64,000 nt of DNA from Saprospiraceae bacterium UBA7328. GTDB lineage: Bacteria; Bacteroidota; Bacteroidia; Chitinophagales; Saprospiraceae. Below are positions 44,784 through 53,331 of the stretch, piece after piece (the first letter of the stretch is position 1; every line of letters begins with the position of its first letter). Location: NCBI GenBank assembly GCA_002471345.1, contig DKPS01000232.1:6078-70077 (forward strand). Reading direction: 5' to 3'. Both the position numbers and the translations under genes were made by a program. Below the pieces are notes generated by a model, which was not told the DNA's origin, made no database searches, and saw nothing but the letters and a program-made list of their open reading frames with translations.

Positions 44784-46014
44784 ACTTCCTTTTTGAAATA
44801 GAGGCAATAATTCCAGAGGTTACACCAAAAAAGATCCAATAGGACACTGTGAACATAGTGTCTTCACTGATACCGAAAGCCGTCATAAAAATGAAAAAGT
44901 AAAACATACATTTTTCAAATGGTCTCATTTTAAATCTGTGAGCAAGTCCCAAAAAAATCAATCTCATTTGAATGAATATGTGAATAATTCCTGCCCAAAG
45001 ACCAAGACTGCCAAAAACATGAACGAGGTCAGACTCTGGAGAGTTTGGAACATAATTAAGAGCGGCATCTATAGTGAAAAATGTTGCGAATAGAACACTA
45101 TTGTTAATCTCTGTGTATTCTGGATATCCTCCAAGTCCAACTCCAAATGGAAACTTCTGTATTATGTCCCAACCATTCATATAGGCATAAAATCTAGTGT
45201 CATAAAGCATTTCCATTATAATATCATCCCATAAAAAATATGCTGCAAAAGCCATGATAATAATGAGGACAAGCAAACGAACTGGTGACTTAAGGTTTAG
45301 AAAAAATAAAACACCAACTATACCAATGATAAAACTTCTGATTCCAAAAGCAGTAAAAAAGGCCAGTGCAACCACGGCTATTTTAATCCATATCTTGTCT
45401 AAAACAAAAAGGGCATACAATACAATAAAGCCAACAACATATCCATAATATTGCTTCATTAGACCAATACTGTTCGCACTATTAATAAATGAATCATTAA
45501 ATTCTGATATGATGTAGCTTACAGAATATTCGCTATACATAATGCTAAAAACTACACCTAAAAAAAGAATAGTAACAGAAATGAAAAACATGAACCCCCC
45601 ACTTTTCAATGTTTTCTCATAGTTCAAACCAGACTGACCGGATAACAAAATATGAATGACACATGCAATCAGGATAAATGCCAATTGATATATTACCCAG
45701 GAGGCTTTAACATAAGGTGCAAAAAACAAATTTGCTAGATAGATAAGCATGAGTACTCCAAAAGGCCACAACTCTTGCCACTTTGCACGGATTGTCGGTA
45801 ATTTGATCAGAGCAACAAAAATTAAAAAGAAGACTGAAATATAATTAACAAAATTTATGGCATTCCCTTCTCTATTGTCAATGATAACTTCATGGCCTAC
45901 AATCATGGATGCATAAAAATTAAATGGAAGGAGTCGTAACAATGCCAATACCAAAAAGCCAGAAATGATATTGATTGATAATTTAGGATTTTTATGTAAG
46001 AGCAAAGTATTCAT
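44776..46014 (-). CDS. O-antigen ligase/polymerase-like membrane protein
   Basis: 412 residues from ATG 46014 with about ten hydrophobic helices and a longer periplasmic loop near residues 260-320 that holds NGWDIIQKFPFGVGLGGYPEYTEI. The GxGxGG-Y pattern in that loop is usual in Wzy polymerases and O-antigen ligases. Such proteins join glycan repeats or transfer them to lipid A. The sequence does not separate the two roles. It sits between GT2 and a sulfotransferase. Confidence 0.82.
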   Translation of the reverse strand: MNTLLLHKNPKLSINIISGFLVLALLRLLPFNFYASMIVGHEVIIDNREGNAINFVNYISVFFLIFVALIKLPTIRAKWQELWPFGVLMLIYLANLFFAPYVKASWVIYQLAFILIACVIHILLSGQSGLNYEKTLKSGGFMFFISVTILFLGVVFSIMYSEYSVSYIISEFNDSFINSANSIGLMKQYYGYVVGFIVLYALFVLDKIWIKIAVVALAFFTAFGIRSFIIGIVGVLFFLNLKSPVRLLVLIIIMAFAAYFLWDDIIMEMLYDTRFYAYMNGWDIIQKFPFGVGLGGYPEYTEINNSVLFATFFTIDAALNYVPNSPESDLVHVFGSLGLWAGIIHIFIQMRLIFLGLAHRFKMRPFEKCMFYFFIFMTAFGISEDTMFTVSYWIFFGVTSGIIASISKRKYA

Positions 46015-46840
46015 CAACGTCGATGTTAGCTTCCATCATTTTCAGTTTGCAAATATTTAGAACTTTTGGTGTCAATTCTGTTTTCCACTGTCCTGTTGTT
46101 CCTTTGTGAAAGGTAGCACTTTTGGTATTGTATACTTTAGACTGGATTCGGTCTACTTCTTTAAGGTCATAGTTTAAATATTTAAACACCTTAATGATTG
46201 AATTTCTTTGTTGTTCTTCACTACCCCCGCCATTAATTCCAATAATTTCCTCAAAAGATAAACTACATACAGAATTTGATTGTGCCCACCCAATTGAATA
46301 TTGATATTTCTTGAAAAACGGCGCCATTATCATGGCGTTTTGATTCCCAGAATATCCATTAATAAGGAGCAAAAAGCGCTCTTCATCGTTTGTACAATTT
46401 ACAAGCATTTTATGGTTAGGGTGATTCTTCTTATTTATTATATAATTCTTTAAGGAGGTTAAAACGTCAAGAGGGTGTCGATGGATAAAGAGCATTTTAT
46501 GTCCACTTTGTTCGATAACCGCTTCTAATTTTTTTGAATAAGGAAGGTGTGCTTGACTATAGAGTCCCTCCATCAATTCGTTTTCAATGTGAGTTTTAAG
46601 CCATATTCTCTTGATTTTCATTTTAGGGTTTTCGATATCGATAGGAACCCCTTTGTCTTGAATTTTTTCTCTTCTAAAATATATTTTCAGGTTCCTGATG
46701 AAATTTTTTGGCCCGTAGACGAGAAGACTCCGGCTTAAGTGTGTATTGGCCTGATTATATCCCATTTGCGAGAGAAGCTCTGTTAGAAGGTGGGTACCCG
46801 ACTTAGGAAAAGAATTTGCGATGATACCTTTTGGGCTCAA
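45992..46840 (-). CDS. Sulfotransferase family protein
   Basis: 282 residues. N-terminal loop IANSFPKSGTHLLTELL (5'-phosphosulfate site), MLFIHRHPLDVLTSLKNY (3'-phosphate site, with Arg and Ser), and C-terminal FHKGTTGQWKTELTP (as RKGxxGxWK). All three blocks are intact. It overlaps both neighbours: the flippase by 4 bases and the polymerase by about 23. Confidence 0.87.
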   Translation of the reverse strand: MSPKGIIANSFPKSGTHLLTELLSQMGYNQANTHLSRSLLVYGPKNFIRNLKIYFRREKIQDKGVPIDIENPKMKIKRIWLKTHIENELMEGLYSQAHLPYSKKLEAVIEQSGHKMLFIHRHPLDVLTSLKNYIINKKNHPNHKMLVNCTNDEERFLLLINGYSGNQNAMIMAPFFKKYQYSIGWAQSNSVCSLSFEEIIGINGGGSEEQQRNSIIKVFKYLNYDLKEVDRIQSKVYNTKSATFHKGTTGQWKTELTPKVLNICKLKMMEANIDVDEYFALT

Positions 46841-48312
46841 GATGGGGTTTTTTTGATCCTGCTATATGCCAAATGAAACTGCCGAAGGAAGCTTTTATTA
46901 TCAATTATAAAATACATTCCTATAGCCCCAGCTAAAGAAATTATACCTACAATAATCGCTTCAACGATCTCTAAACTGTCTTCAAAATGAAAGTAGTTTC
47001 TTAAATAAAGGCCAAGGAGAATGAACACGGTACTAATTGAAAGCATATTAAACATAGATCTTAATGAGGCCCTCTTCTCACCAGTAAATGAAAAAAGAGA
47101 GTAAATCAAAATTACCAACCAAAAACCAAATGTGAAAAAAGAAAACAATTTTACGAATTGAAGAGGTCCTAAGTTATAAACAAAAAATGCTGCCGCCAAC
47201 GATGTGTAGAGAATTACAAAAAAGAACAGGTTAAGTCTATATAATCTTTTGGACTTGAATTCATTGATGTGAAAAATATTAACCAATCCCCTCATAGTAA
47301 GACCTGCTCCATAAAAGGCAAAAAATCTTGAATACAATGCTGCTGTCTCCCATTGGTCTCCCATCAAAATAAGGGTGAACAAGTCTCCATACACCGCAAA
47401 ATAAAGTATAGGCAAAGCAGTCATAAAAAAGAAAATCTGAGTTAAATCAAAATAATACTTTCTGCTATTTTCTAGTCCTATTGCTGTGAGATAAGACAAT
47501 GCTGGTGTAGTAAGAGAGTTTCGTATTAAGTCTGCTTTAGCTGTTGCATCTGCAGCTTTGCCATAGTGACCAAGTTCTGCAAAACCTTCTGTACTCGACC
47601 CTTTACTACCAAAGAACTCTTCAAATAAAAACTTGTCTGTAGCACTTGTAATCCCAGTTATTATTCTACTGAAAGCAATACCCGCTCCAAAGACAAGACT
47701 ATTCCTATATTTCATTATGGTCTTCTTATCGACCCAATGATATTGGGGTTTTACACGATAACATTGCAATCCTAACTTGATAGTAACATCAATAATAAAT
47801 CTAAACAAGAGTGCCCAGACAGCCCATCCTAATAAGGCCAAGGCAATCCCAACAACAAGAGCGATTGCCGAAGCAAAAGAGTCAATAAAGGCAATCTCCT
47901 TAAATCGCTTTTGTTTTATAAGCTGTGAAGACGGTTGGTTGCCTAAAGAAATAATAAGCACGAGAGATGAATATGTGATGATATACCAAAGCAACATTGG
48001 ATTCTGCTTGTGCCAAGCAAGAAGCGGAGCAATGGCTATAACTGTGAGTGTAAGCAATATACCAATAGTAACATTTAATGTGAAGAAAACTGAATTGGTC
48101 TCTTTGTCTACCTTTTCAATTTTGAGGTATGCTGGTAATAGTCCAAACTCTAGAAAAGGAAGGACAATCGCATGAATAGCCAATATATAAATATAGACTC
48201 CGTGGTCGCCTGGGGAAATAAGGCGTCCAAATGCATACAAACCAATGAGGCCTACAAGGACTTTAAACAATCCTCCACCTAAAGAAAACAATCCACTTCT
48301 TACTGCACTCAT
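46837..48312 (-). CDS. Wzx-type polysaccharide flippase
   Basis: 491 residues with about 12 to 14 hydrophobic helices, no large soluble domain, and the MOP-superfamily look of Wzx (FKVLVGLIGLYAFGRLISPGDHGVYIYIL at the start; PSSQLIKQKRFKEIAFID later). It would flip undecaprenyl-linked glycan units across the inner membrane before polymerisation. It starts one base after the first sulfotransferase stop, so the three first genes of the operon are tightly packed. Confidence 0.9.
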   Translation of the reverse strand: MSAVRSGLFSLGGGLFKVLVGLIGLYAFGRLISPGDHGVYIYILAIHAIVLPFLEFGLLPAYLKIEKVDKETNSVFFTLNVTIGILLTLTVIAIAPLLAWHKQNPMLLWYIITYSSLVLIISLGNQPSSQLIKQKRFKEIAFIDSFASAIALVVGIALALLGWAVWALLFRFIIDVTIKLGLQCYRVKPQYHWVDKKTIMKYRNSLVFGAGIAFSRIITGITSATDKFLFEEFFGSKGSSTEGFAELGHYGKAADATAKADLIRNSLTTPALSYLTAIGLENSRKYYFDLTQIFFFMTALPILYFAVYGDLFTLILMGDQWETAALYSRFFAFYGAGLTMRGLVNIFHINEFKSKRLYRLNLFFFVILYTSLAAAFFVYNLGPLQFVKLFSFFTFGFWLVILIYSLFSFTGEKRASLRSMFNMLSISTVFILLGLYLRNYFHFEDSLEIVEAIIVGIISLAGAIGMYFIIDNKSFLRQFHLAYSRIKKTPS

Positions 48313-48313
48313 A

Positions 48314-49216
48314 TCAGGTTTTAAAATATCCTAATTTTCCAAAAACTGATGCTGCTTCAGAATATGAAGCTGCTATCTTTTGAATCTCTGAAACGACCTT
48401 CACACACATTTCATCATTCAGTGTGTCTTTCCAAAATATACTAATATCCTCATCTAAGAAAGAAGGCCATTCTGTGTTGTTTGTATGAAATGTTCTCAAC
48501 GTAGACATAGATGGATAAAAAATATAAGACGGGTGAATTTGGGTTTTACTATATCCCAAATAAGCATTCATTGATTGAGCAGTTTCATATGGCTTATGGT
48601 ATAATTGTTCATAAGACCAAAAAGGGATTCCTAATGTTTGTAAATCATATAAAGCCTTAATATTAGTTATGCTCCACATAGCTGCATACTTTATACTCAT
48701 TTCAGACTGATCGTATTGTTTTAAGTCCACTTCTTTTAATGGATTCCTCTCTTTGAAAACACTCCAATGGGTCTCCCAATCAAAGTCTAAAAAGAATCGT
48801 GGTCGTTTCATCAAAGAGGCTACAACAGACAAAGGGTGTCGAATTATGTAAATCAGTTTCTTTGCACTGATAGAAGCAAGTGCCGGCAGAGCATGATTCC
48901 ATCTTATACATTTAAACCCAATAATTTCAGAATTTCTCCAAATTGAATCTATTAACTCCTTCGGCTGATCTTCATCGCTTAAAAGATGGTTTCTTATTAA
49001 CCAAGCATCTCTTTTCGATTTACTAGATATGGCTTTTAAATGAGCCTGAAGGTCCATGGCCGTCAGGTCAGGGTTATACAAAGCCTCTTTGCTTTCTGCA
49101 TAGACATTTGGGTGGTCTGGTTCAAACAGAATCAATCCTCCTATGGTCTTAGAAACAATATCAGAGACCCAAGTGGTCCCAGACCTACCAAATCCAGCAA
49201 TAATGATGGGTTGCAA
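48314..49216 (-). CDS. Sulfotransferase family protein, first gene of the polysaccharide operon
   Basis: 300 residues. IIIAGFGRSGTTWVSDIVSK is the 5'-phosphosulfate loop; IYIIRHPLSVVASLMKRP is the 3'-phosphate block. This variant (GFGRSGTTW) is nearer to the sulfotransferase 3 group than to the other two in the locus. Start TTG at 49216 immediately before the P-loop strand; there is no upstream ATG. A TATCTTTG box on the minus strand (49242-49249) sits 25 bases upstream, which marks this as the promoter-proximal gene. Confidence 0.87.
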   Translation of the reverse strand: MQPIIIAGFGRSGTTWVSDIVSKTIGGLILFEPDHPNVYAESKEALYNPDLTAMDLQAHLKAISSKSKRDAWLIRNHLLSDEDQPKELIDSIWRNSEIIGFKCIRWNHALPALASISAKKLIYIIRHPLSVVASLMKRPRFFLDFDWETHWSVFKERNPLKEVDLKQYDQSEMSIKYAAMWSITNIKALYDLQTLGIPFWSYEQLYHKPYETAQSMNAYLGYSKTQIHPSYIFYPSMSTLRTFHTNNTEWPSFLDEDISIFWKDTLNDEMCVKVVSEIQKIAASYSEAASVFGKLGYFKT

Positions 49217-49241
49217 ACTTTATTATAAAATTAATCAGAAA

Positions 49242-49249
49242 CAAAGATA
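49242..49249 (-). promoter_or_regulatory. -7 box of the polysaccharide operon
   Basis: TATCTTTG read on the minus strand, with a leader of about 20 bases to the TTG start at 49216. No clear -33 TTG is visible at the expected distance. It is divergent from the aroA box, so both operons share this 188-base spacer. Confidence 0.45.
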
Positions 49250-49375
49250 CTCCGTGGCAATTTGATAACTAATGATGCATTCCAAAATTTGACCACACTT
49301 TATAATGAGTACTTTTCTGGAGATATAGGGTGTAAAAGAGTGAATATGATGAAATGTTATGGTACAGGCATTTAT

Positions 49376-49383
49376 TACCTTTG
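49376..49383 (+). promoter_or_regulatory. -7 box of aroA
   Basis: TACCTTTG, an exact TAnnTTTG match, 21 bases before the aroA ATG. No consensus -33 element is seen. Confidence 0.45.
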
Positions 49384-49404
49384 GGCCTATAAAGAAAATG
49401 ATTG

Positions 49405-50655
49405 ATGAGCGTTGTTCGAATAAGTCACCCTACGAGTATTGTTAAAGGAAAAATCAGACTAGATGGGTCAAAAAGTATTAGTAATCGAGCTTTAATAATA
49501 AAAGCACTTTGTAAAGAAGACTTCCCTATCCACCATATTTCTTCTTCAGATGACACTTCTACTATGAAAGATTTACTGAACAATGGAAAAGATATCTTTG
49601 ATGTACATCATGCAGGTACAACGTTTCGGTTTTTGACCTCTTTCTTAGCTGTTTCTCCAAGAAGACAATTGCTTACTGGATCGAGTAGAATGAAAGAAAG
49701 GCCAATTGGCCCTTTGGTAGATGCACTTCGTGATCTTGGAGCTGATATAAGTTATTCTGAAAAAGAGGGGTATCCACCATTAAACATTGGACCTTTTGAT
49801 AAAAAAAACTATATCTCCAAGATAAAGGTAAAAGCAGATATTAGCAGTCAATACATAACCTCTCTTTTGTTAATAGCCCCTTCTCTTCCAAACGGACTTG
49901 AACTTTCGCTAGAAGGAGAGCTGGTCTCAGAGCCATATCTCAACATGACATTAACAACTCTGAGTGAGTTTGGAATCGAATACAAAAAGGGAAATGGTAC
50001 AATCTCAATCCTCCCACAAGAATACTCAGCGAAGGAATATACTGTAGAAGCAGATTGGTCAGCATGCTCATATTATTATTCTATTGCCGCTTTGAGCAAG
50101 GAGTGTAATATCCAACTTGAAGGCCTGTTTAGCGAAAGTATACAAGGAGACGCTAAAATCAAAGACATTGCTGAGCTCTATGGTGTAAAAAGTGAATTTG
50201 ATAAAGATGGCGTATTACACATTACTAAAAATGGTATCCATAACGACGAAGTTTATTATGATTTTATTAATCAACCGGATTTGGCACAGACCGTCGCTGT
50301 AATGAGTGCAGGAAAAGGAATCCCTGCAGATTTCACAGGTCTAAAAACCTTAAGAATCAAAGAAACAGATCGCATATCAGCAATTCAAAAAGAGTTGCAA
50401 AAAGTATCATCTGATATGCCTTTTGGTAGAAATGAAAATGAGCAAGAACATTATGTAATTAGGGATAAGGCCGAGTTTAGTTCTGTTCCTCGGTTTTCTA
50501 CATATAAAGATCATCGCATGGCAATGGCATTTGCTCCATTATCATTACTTCATGAAATAGAAATGGAAAACCCTGATGTCGTCAGTAAATCTTATCCTGC
50601 ATTTTGGGAAGATTTGAAAACGTTAGGATTCAAAATTGAAAATATTCACGAATAG
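49405..50655 (+). CDS. aroA: 3-phosphoshikimate 1-carboxyvinyltransferase (EPSP synthase)
   Basis: 416 residues. Catalyses transfer of enolpyruvyl from PEP to shikimate-3-phosphate in aromatic amino acid synthesis. LDGSKSISNRALIIKAL (residues 18-34) is the first signature; HHAGTTFRFLTSFLAV corresponds to the NxGTxxR region with His-Ala in place of the usual Asn-Ala; FSTYKDHRMAMAFAPLSL is the second signature, and the ETDR active-site motif is present. ATG 49405 is preferred to TTG at 49402. The gene stands apart from other aro genes. Confidence 0.96.
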   Translation: MSVVRISHPTSIVKGKIRLDGSKSISNRALIIKALCKEDFPIHHISSSDDTSTMKDLLNNGKDIFDVHHAGTTFRFLTSFLAVSPRRQLLTGSSRMKERPIGPLVDALRDLGADISYSEKEGYPPLNIGPFDKKNYISKIKVKADISSQYITSLLLIAPSLPNGLELSLEGELVSEPYLNMTLTTLSEFGIEYKKGNGTISILPQEYSAKEYTVEADWSACSYYYSIAALSKECNIQLEGLFSESIQGDAKIKDIAELYGVKSEFDKDGVLHITKNGIHNDEVYYDFINQPDLAQTVAVMSAGKGIPADFTGLKTLRIKETDRISAIQKELQKVSSDMPFGRNENEQEHYVIRDKAEFSSVPRFSTYKDHRMAMAFAPLSLLHEIEMENPDVVSKSYPAFWEDLKTLGFKIENIHE

Positions 50656-50737
50656 AAAAGTCATAAATACCCTTTCGTGAGAACCTGACTCTTGATACCA
50701 GAAGAAAAATTCTCATTTTTGTATGCTATTGCTTTTT

Positions 50738-51727
50738 ATGCCACTACTTCAGTTTACAAATAAGGGAATCTATTGCGAGCAGGCAGATCTATATATTGAT
50801 CCTTGGAAAAAAGTACCTAAAGCCTTAATTACTCATGCCCATAGTGATCATGCCAGATCTGGTCACAAATCATATCTTTGTACTCATGAAACACTCCCGA
50901 TTCTAAAACTTAGACTAGGAAAACACATTCCTGCCTCAGGAATTGCATATGGAGAAACAATAATTGTAAATGGCGTAAAATTTTCATTTCATCCTGCTGG
51001 TCATATTATTGGTTCCGCCCAAATTAGAGCTGAATACAAAGGAGAAATTTGGGTTGCTTCAGGAGACTATAAAGTTGAGGACGATGGTATCAGTGCTGCA
51101 TATGAACCTATCCTTTGTCACCATTTCATTACTGAGTGTACATTTGGGTTGCCAATCTATAAATGGGACAAACAACAAAAGGTTTTTGATCAAATAAATA
51201 GTTGGTGGTCATCAAATGCTTCTGAAAAAACCACCTCAATAATAAAGGCATACTCTTTAGGTAAAGCGCAGAGGTTAATCCATAATGTAGATCAAAATAT
51301 TGGCAAAATATTCACACACCCCGCTGTAGAAAAAGTTAATAACGCCTTCAGAGAAATCAACATCCCTATAGCAAAAACAATTCCTCTTTCTCCTAAAGTC
51401 ACTTCAAAAGACTTAGAAGGCGCTCTGGTTATTTCGCCTTCTTCCTCCTCAGAATTACTCAATAATGCTAAATCAATAAGTGTTGCATCGGCATCGGGTT
51501 GGATGATGTCCAGAAAAAGACGACGAAATGGAAATATTGATAGAGGGTTTGTTCTTTCTGATCATGTTGATTGGATAGGGTTACATGAGGCGATAAAAGC
51601 GTCAGGGGCATCACATATATATCCTACACATGGTAATACCGTCACTTTCTCTAGATACCTAAAAGAACAAGGATATCAAACTGAAATCGTAAAAACCGAA
51701 TACGCTGGGGAGATAGACATAGATTAA
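50738..51727 (+). CDS. Ligase-associated DNA exonuclease (metallo-beta-lactamase fold)
   Basis: About 329 residues, starting MPLLQFTNKGIYCEQADLYIDPW as homologues do; an in-frame ATG 15 bases earlier is possible. Metal site ITHAHSDHARSGH (HxHxDH), then HPAGHIIGSAQI, SGDYKVEDDG and the C-terminal LSDHVDWIGLHEAIKASGASHIYPTHG. This is the SNM1/Artemis-like mRNA-3'-end-processing-factor-like exonuclease that always accompanies an ATP-dependent ligase and an Lhr-like helicase. The three genes here are contiguous on one strand. Confidence 0.93.
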   Translation: MPLLQFTNKGIYCEQADLYIDPWKKVPKALITHAHSDHARSGHKSYLCTHETLPILKLRLGKHIPASGIAYGETIIVNGVKFSFHPAGHIIGSAQIRAEYKGEIWVASGDYKVEDDGISAAYEPILCHHFITECTFGLPIYKWDKQQKVFDQINSWWSSNASEKTTSIIKAYSLGKAQRLIHNVDQNIGKIFTHPAVEKVNNAFREINIPIAKTIPLSPKVTSKDLEGALVISPSSSSELLNNAKSISVASASGWMMSRKRRRNGNIDRGFVLSDHVDWIGLHEAIKASGASHIYPTHGNTVTFSRYLKEQGYQTEIVKTEYAGEIDID

Positions 51728-51738
51728 AGAAAAGTGTG

Positions 51739-53331
51739 ATGGAAAATTTTACAACACTTTTTTTTGAGTTAGACAGCACTGTAAGTGTAGATTCCAAAAT
51801 TCTTTCAATAAACAATTATCTCAATAGGTCCACCCATAAAGATTCAATATGGGCAATTGCGCTGTTATTAGGAAAAGTACCAAAAAGAACGGCTACAACA
51901 TTTGAACTTAGGACATGGAGATGTGATGTTTCAGATACTCCAGATTGGCTTTTTGAAGAATCTCTAAAAATCACTGGAGATATATCAGAAACTATCGCAA
52001 TACTTTTACCACAACCTCAGAAAACGTTGAAGATATCTTTATCTGAAGTAGTTTCTCAAATACTTTCTTTAAAGAACTCTAATGAACAAGAAAAAAAAGC
52101 AATTGTCTTTGATATATGGGATACATTGAATCGTGATTCACGATATTTATTTAACAAAATACTCACGGGTAGTTTAAAAGAAATTTCATCAAACAAAATA
52201 ATTATCAAAGCTCTGGCCAAGCACCTAAATGACCCTGAGACCATCATAAGTCATCGTCTTATGACCCCATGGAGTCCAGAAACAGTCACTTTTGAAAAGC
52301 TTCTAAAAACACCGGACAGTTCTGAAGCTCTTTCTAAACCTATTCCATTCTATTTGGCTCGTAGTTTAACTGTTAATATTGATGATCTTGGAAATACAAA
52401 TGACTGGGCTGTTGAATATAAATGGGATGGGCTACGAGGTCAACTCATTAAAAGGCAAGGAAAAGTTTTTCTATGGACTCGCAATGAAGAGTTGGTCACT
52501 GACCGATTTCCAGAATTCAACTTGATAAAAAAATCAGAGAAAGACAATTTCGTTTTAGACGGAGAAATTTTAGGCTGGAAAGAGGACAAGAGCCTTCCTC
52601 TTTCTGCATTACAAAAAAGGTTTAAAAGAAAAACTTTAAACAAAAAGCTTCTATCGGATATACCCGTTGCTTTTATTGCTTATGACCTACTCGAGCATAA
52701 TGGAAAAGACATAAGGCATCTATCTTATGTAGAAAGAAGAAAGAAGTTGGGCATTCTAATAGCATCTTTTTCACCCAACTCTACCATACTTTTCTCTGAT
52801 GAAATTAAATTTTCTTCGTGGACTGGGCTTGAAAACATCCGTAGTAATGCTCGTGCTATTGGAGCCGAAGGGCTCATGATAAAAAAAATTAATAGTGCAT
52901 ACGGAATTGGTCGTGAAAATAGTGATTGGTGGAAGTGGAAATCAGATCCCTTCAATGTAGATGCCGTGTTATTATATGCTACTCGAGATAATAGTTTCCG
53001 CTCTAAAAATTTTTCCTCTTTTACTTTCGCTGTAAAACATAATGACAGGTTCGTTTCAATTACTAAAGCTAGTATTGGGCTTTCTGAGGAAGAGCTTATT
53101 GACATTTCTGCCTTTGTCAAAAAGAATACTATTGAATCTTTCGGGCCAGTAAAGTCTCTGAAGCCGGAACTAGTATTTGAACTATCCTTTGAGGGTATTT
53201 CTAAATCGACTAGACATAAATCTGGTGTAATCATAAGACTTCCAAAAATCGAACGGTGGCGTAAAGACAAACATCCTCATGAAGTGAATACTTTAAGCGA
53301 CCTTATAACAATGTTAGAACACTATGGATAA
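51739..53331 (+). CDS. ATP-dependent DNA ligase (repair-associated)
   Basis: 530 residues. An N-terminal helical domain precedes the adenylation domain with active-site lysine in EYKWDGLRGQLIKR (Lys228), followed by FVLDGEILGW, AYDLLEHNGKDIR, EGLMIKK and the OB-domain signature KSTRHKSGVIIRLPKIERWRKDK. It seals nicks with ATP and is distinct from the essential NAD-dependent LigA. ATG at 51739 follows an in-frame GTG. It overlaps the helicase gene by 8 bases. Confidence 0.95.
   Translation: MENFTTLFFELDSTVSVDSKILSINNYLNRSTHKDSIWAIALLLGKVPKRTATTFELRTWRCDVSDTPDWLFEESLKITGDISETIAILLPQPQKTLKISLSEVVSQILSLKNSNEQEKKAIVFDIWDTLNRDSRYLFNKILTGSLKEISSNKIIIKALAKHLNDPETIISHRLMTPWSPETVTFEKLLKTPDSSEALSKPIPFYLARSLTVNIDDLGNTNDWAVEYKWDGLRGQLIKRQGKVFLWTRNEELVTDRFPEFNLIKKSEKDNFVLDGEILGWKEDKSLPLSALQKRFKRKTLNKKLLSDIPVAFIAYDLLEHNGKDIRHLSYVERRKKLGILIASFSPNSTILFSDEIKFSSWTGLENIRSNARAIGAEGLMIKKINSAYGIGRENSDWWKWKSDPFNVDAVLLYATRDNSFRSKNFSSFTFAVKHNDRFVSITKASIGLSEEELIDISAFVKKNTIESFGPVKSLKPELVFELSFEGISKSTRHKSGVIIRLPKIERWRKDKHPHEVNTLSDLITMLEHYG

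Noticed and set aside
52725..53270. Antisense frame in the DNA ligase gene
   Set aside because: Shadow frame; the plus-strand ligase motifs cover the whole segment.
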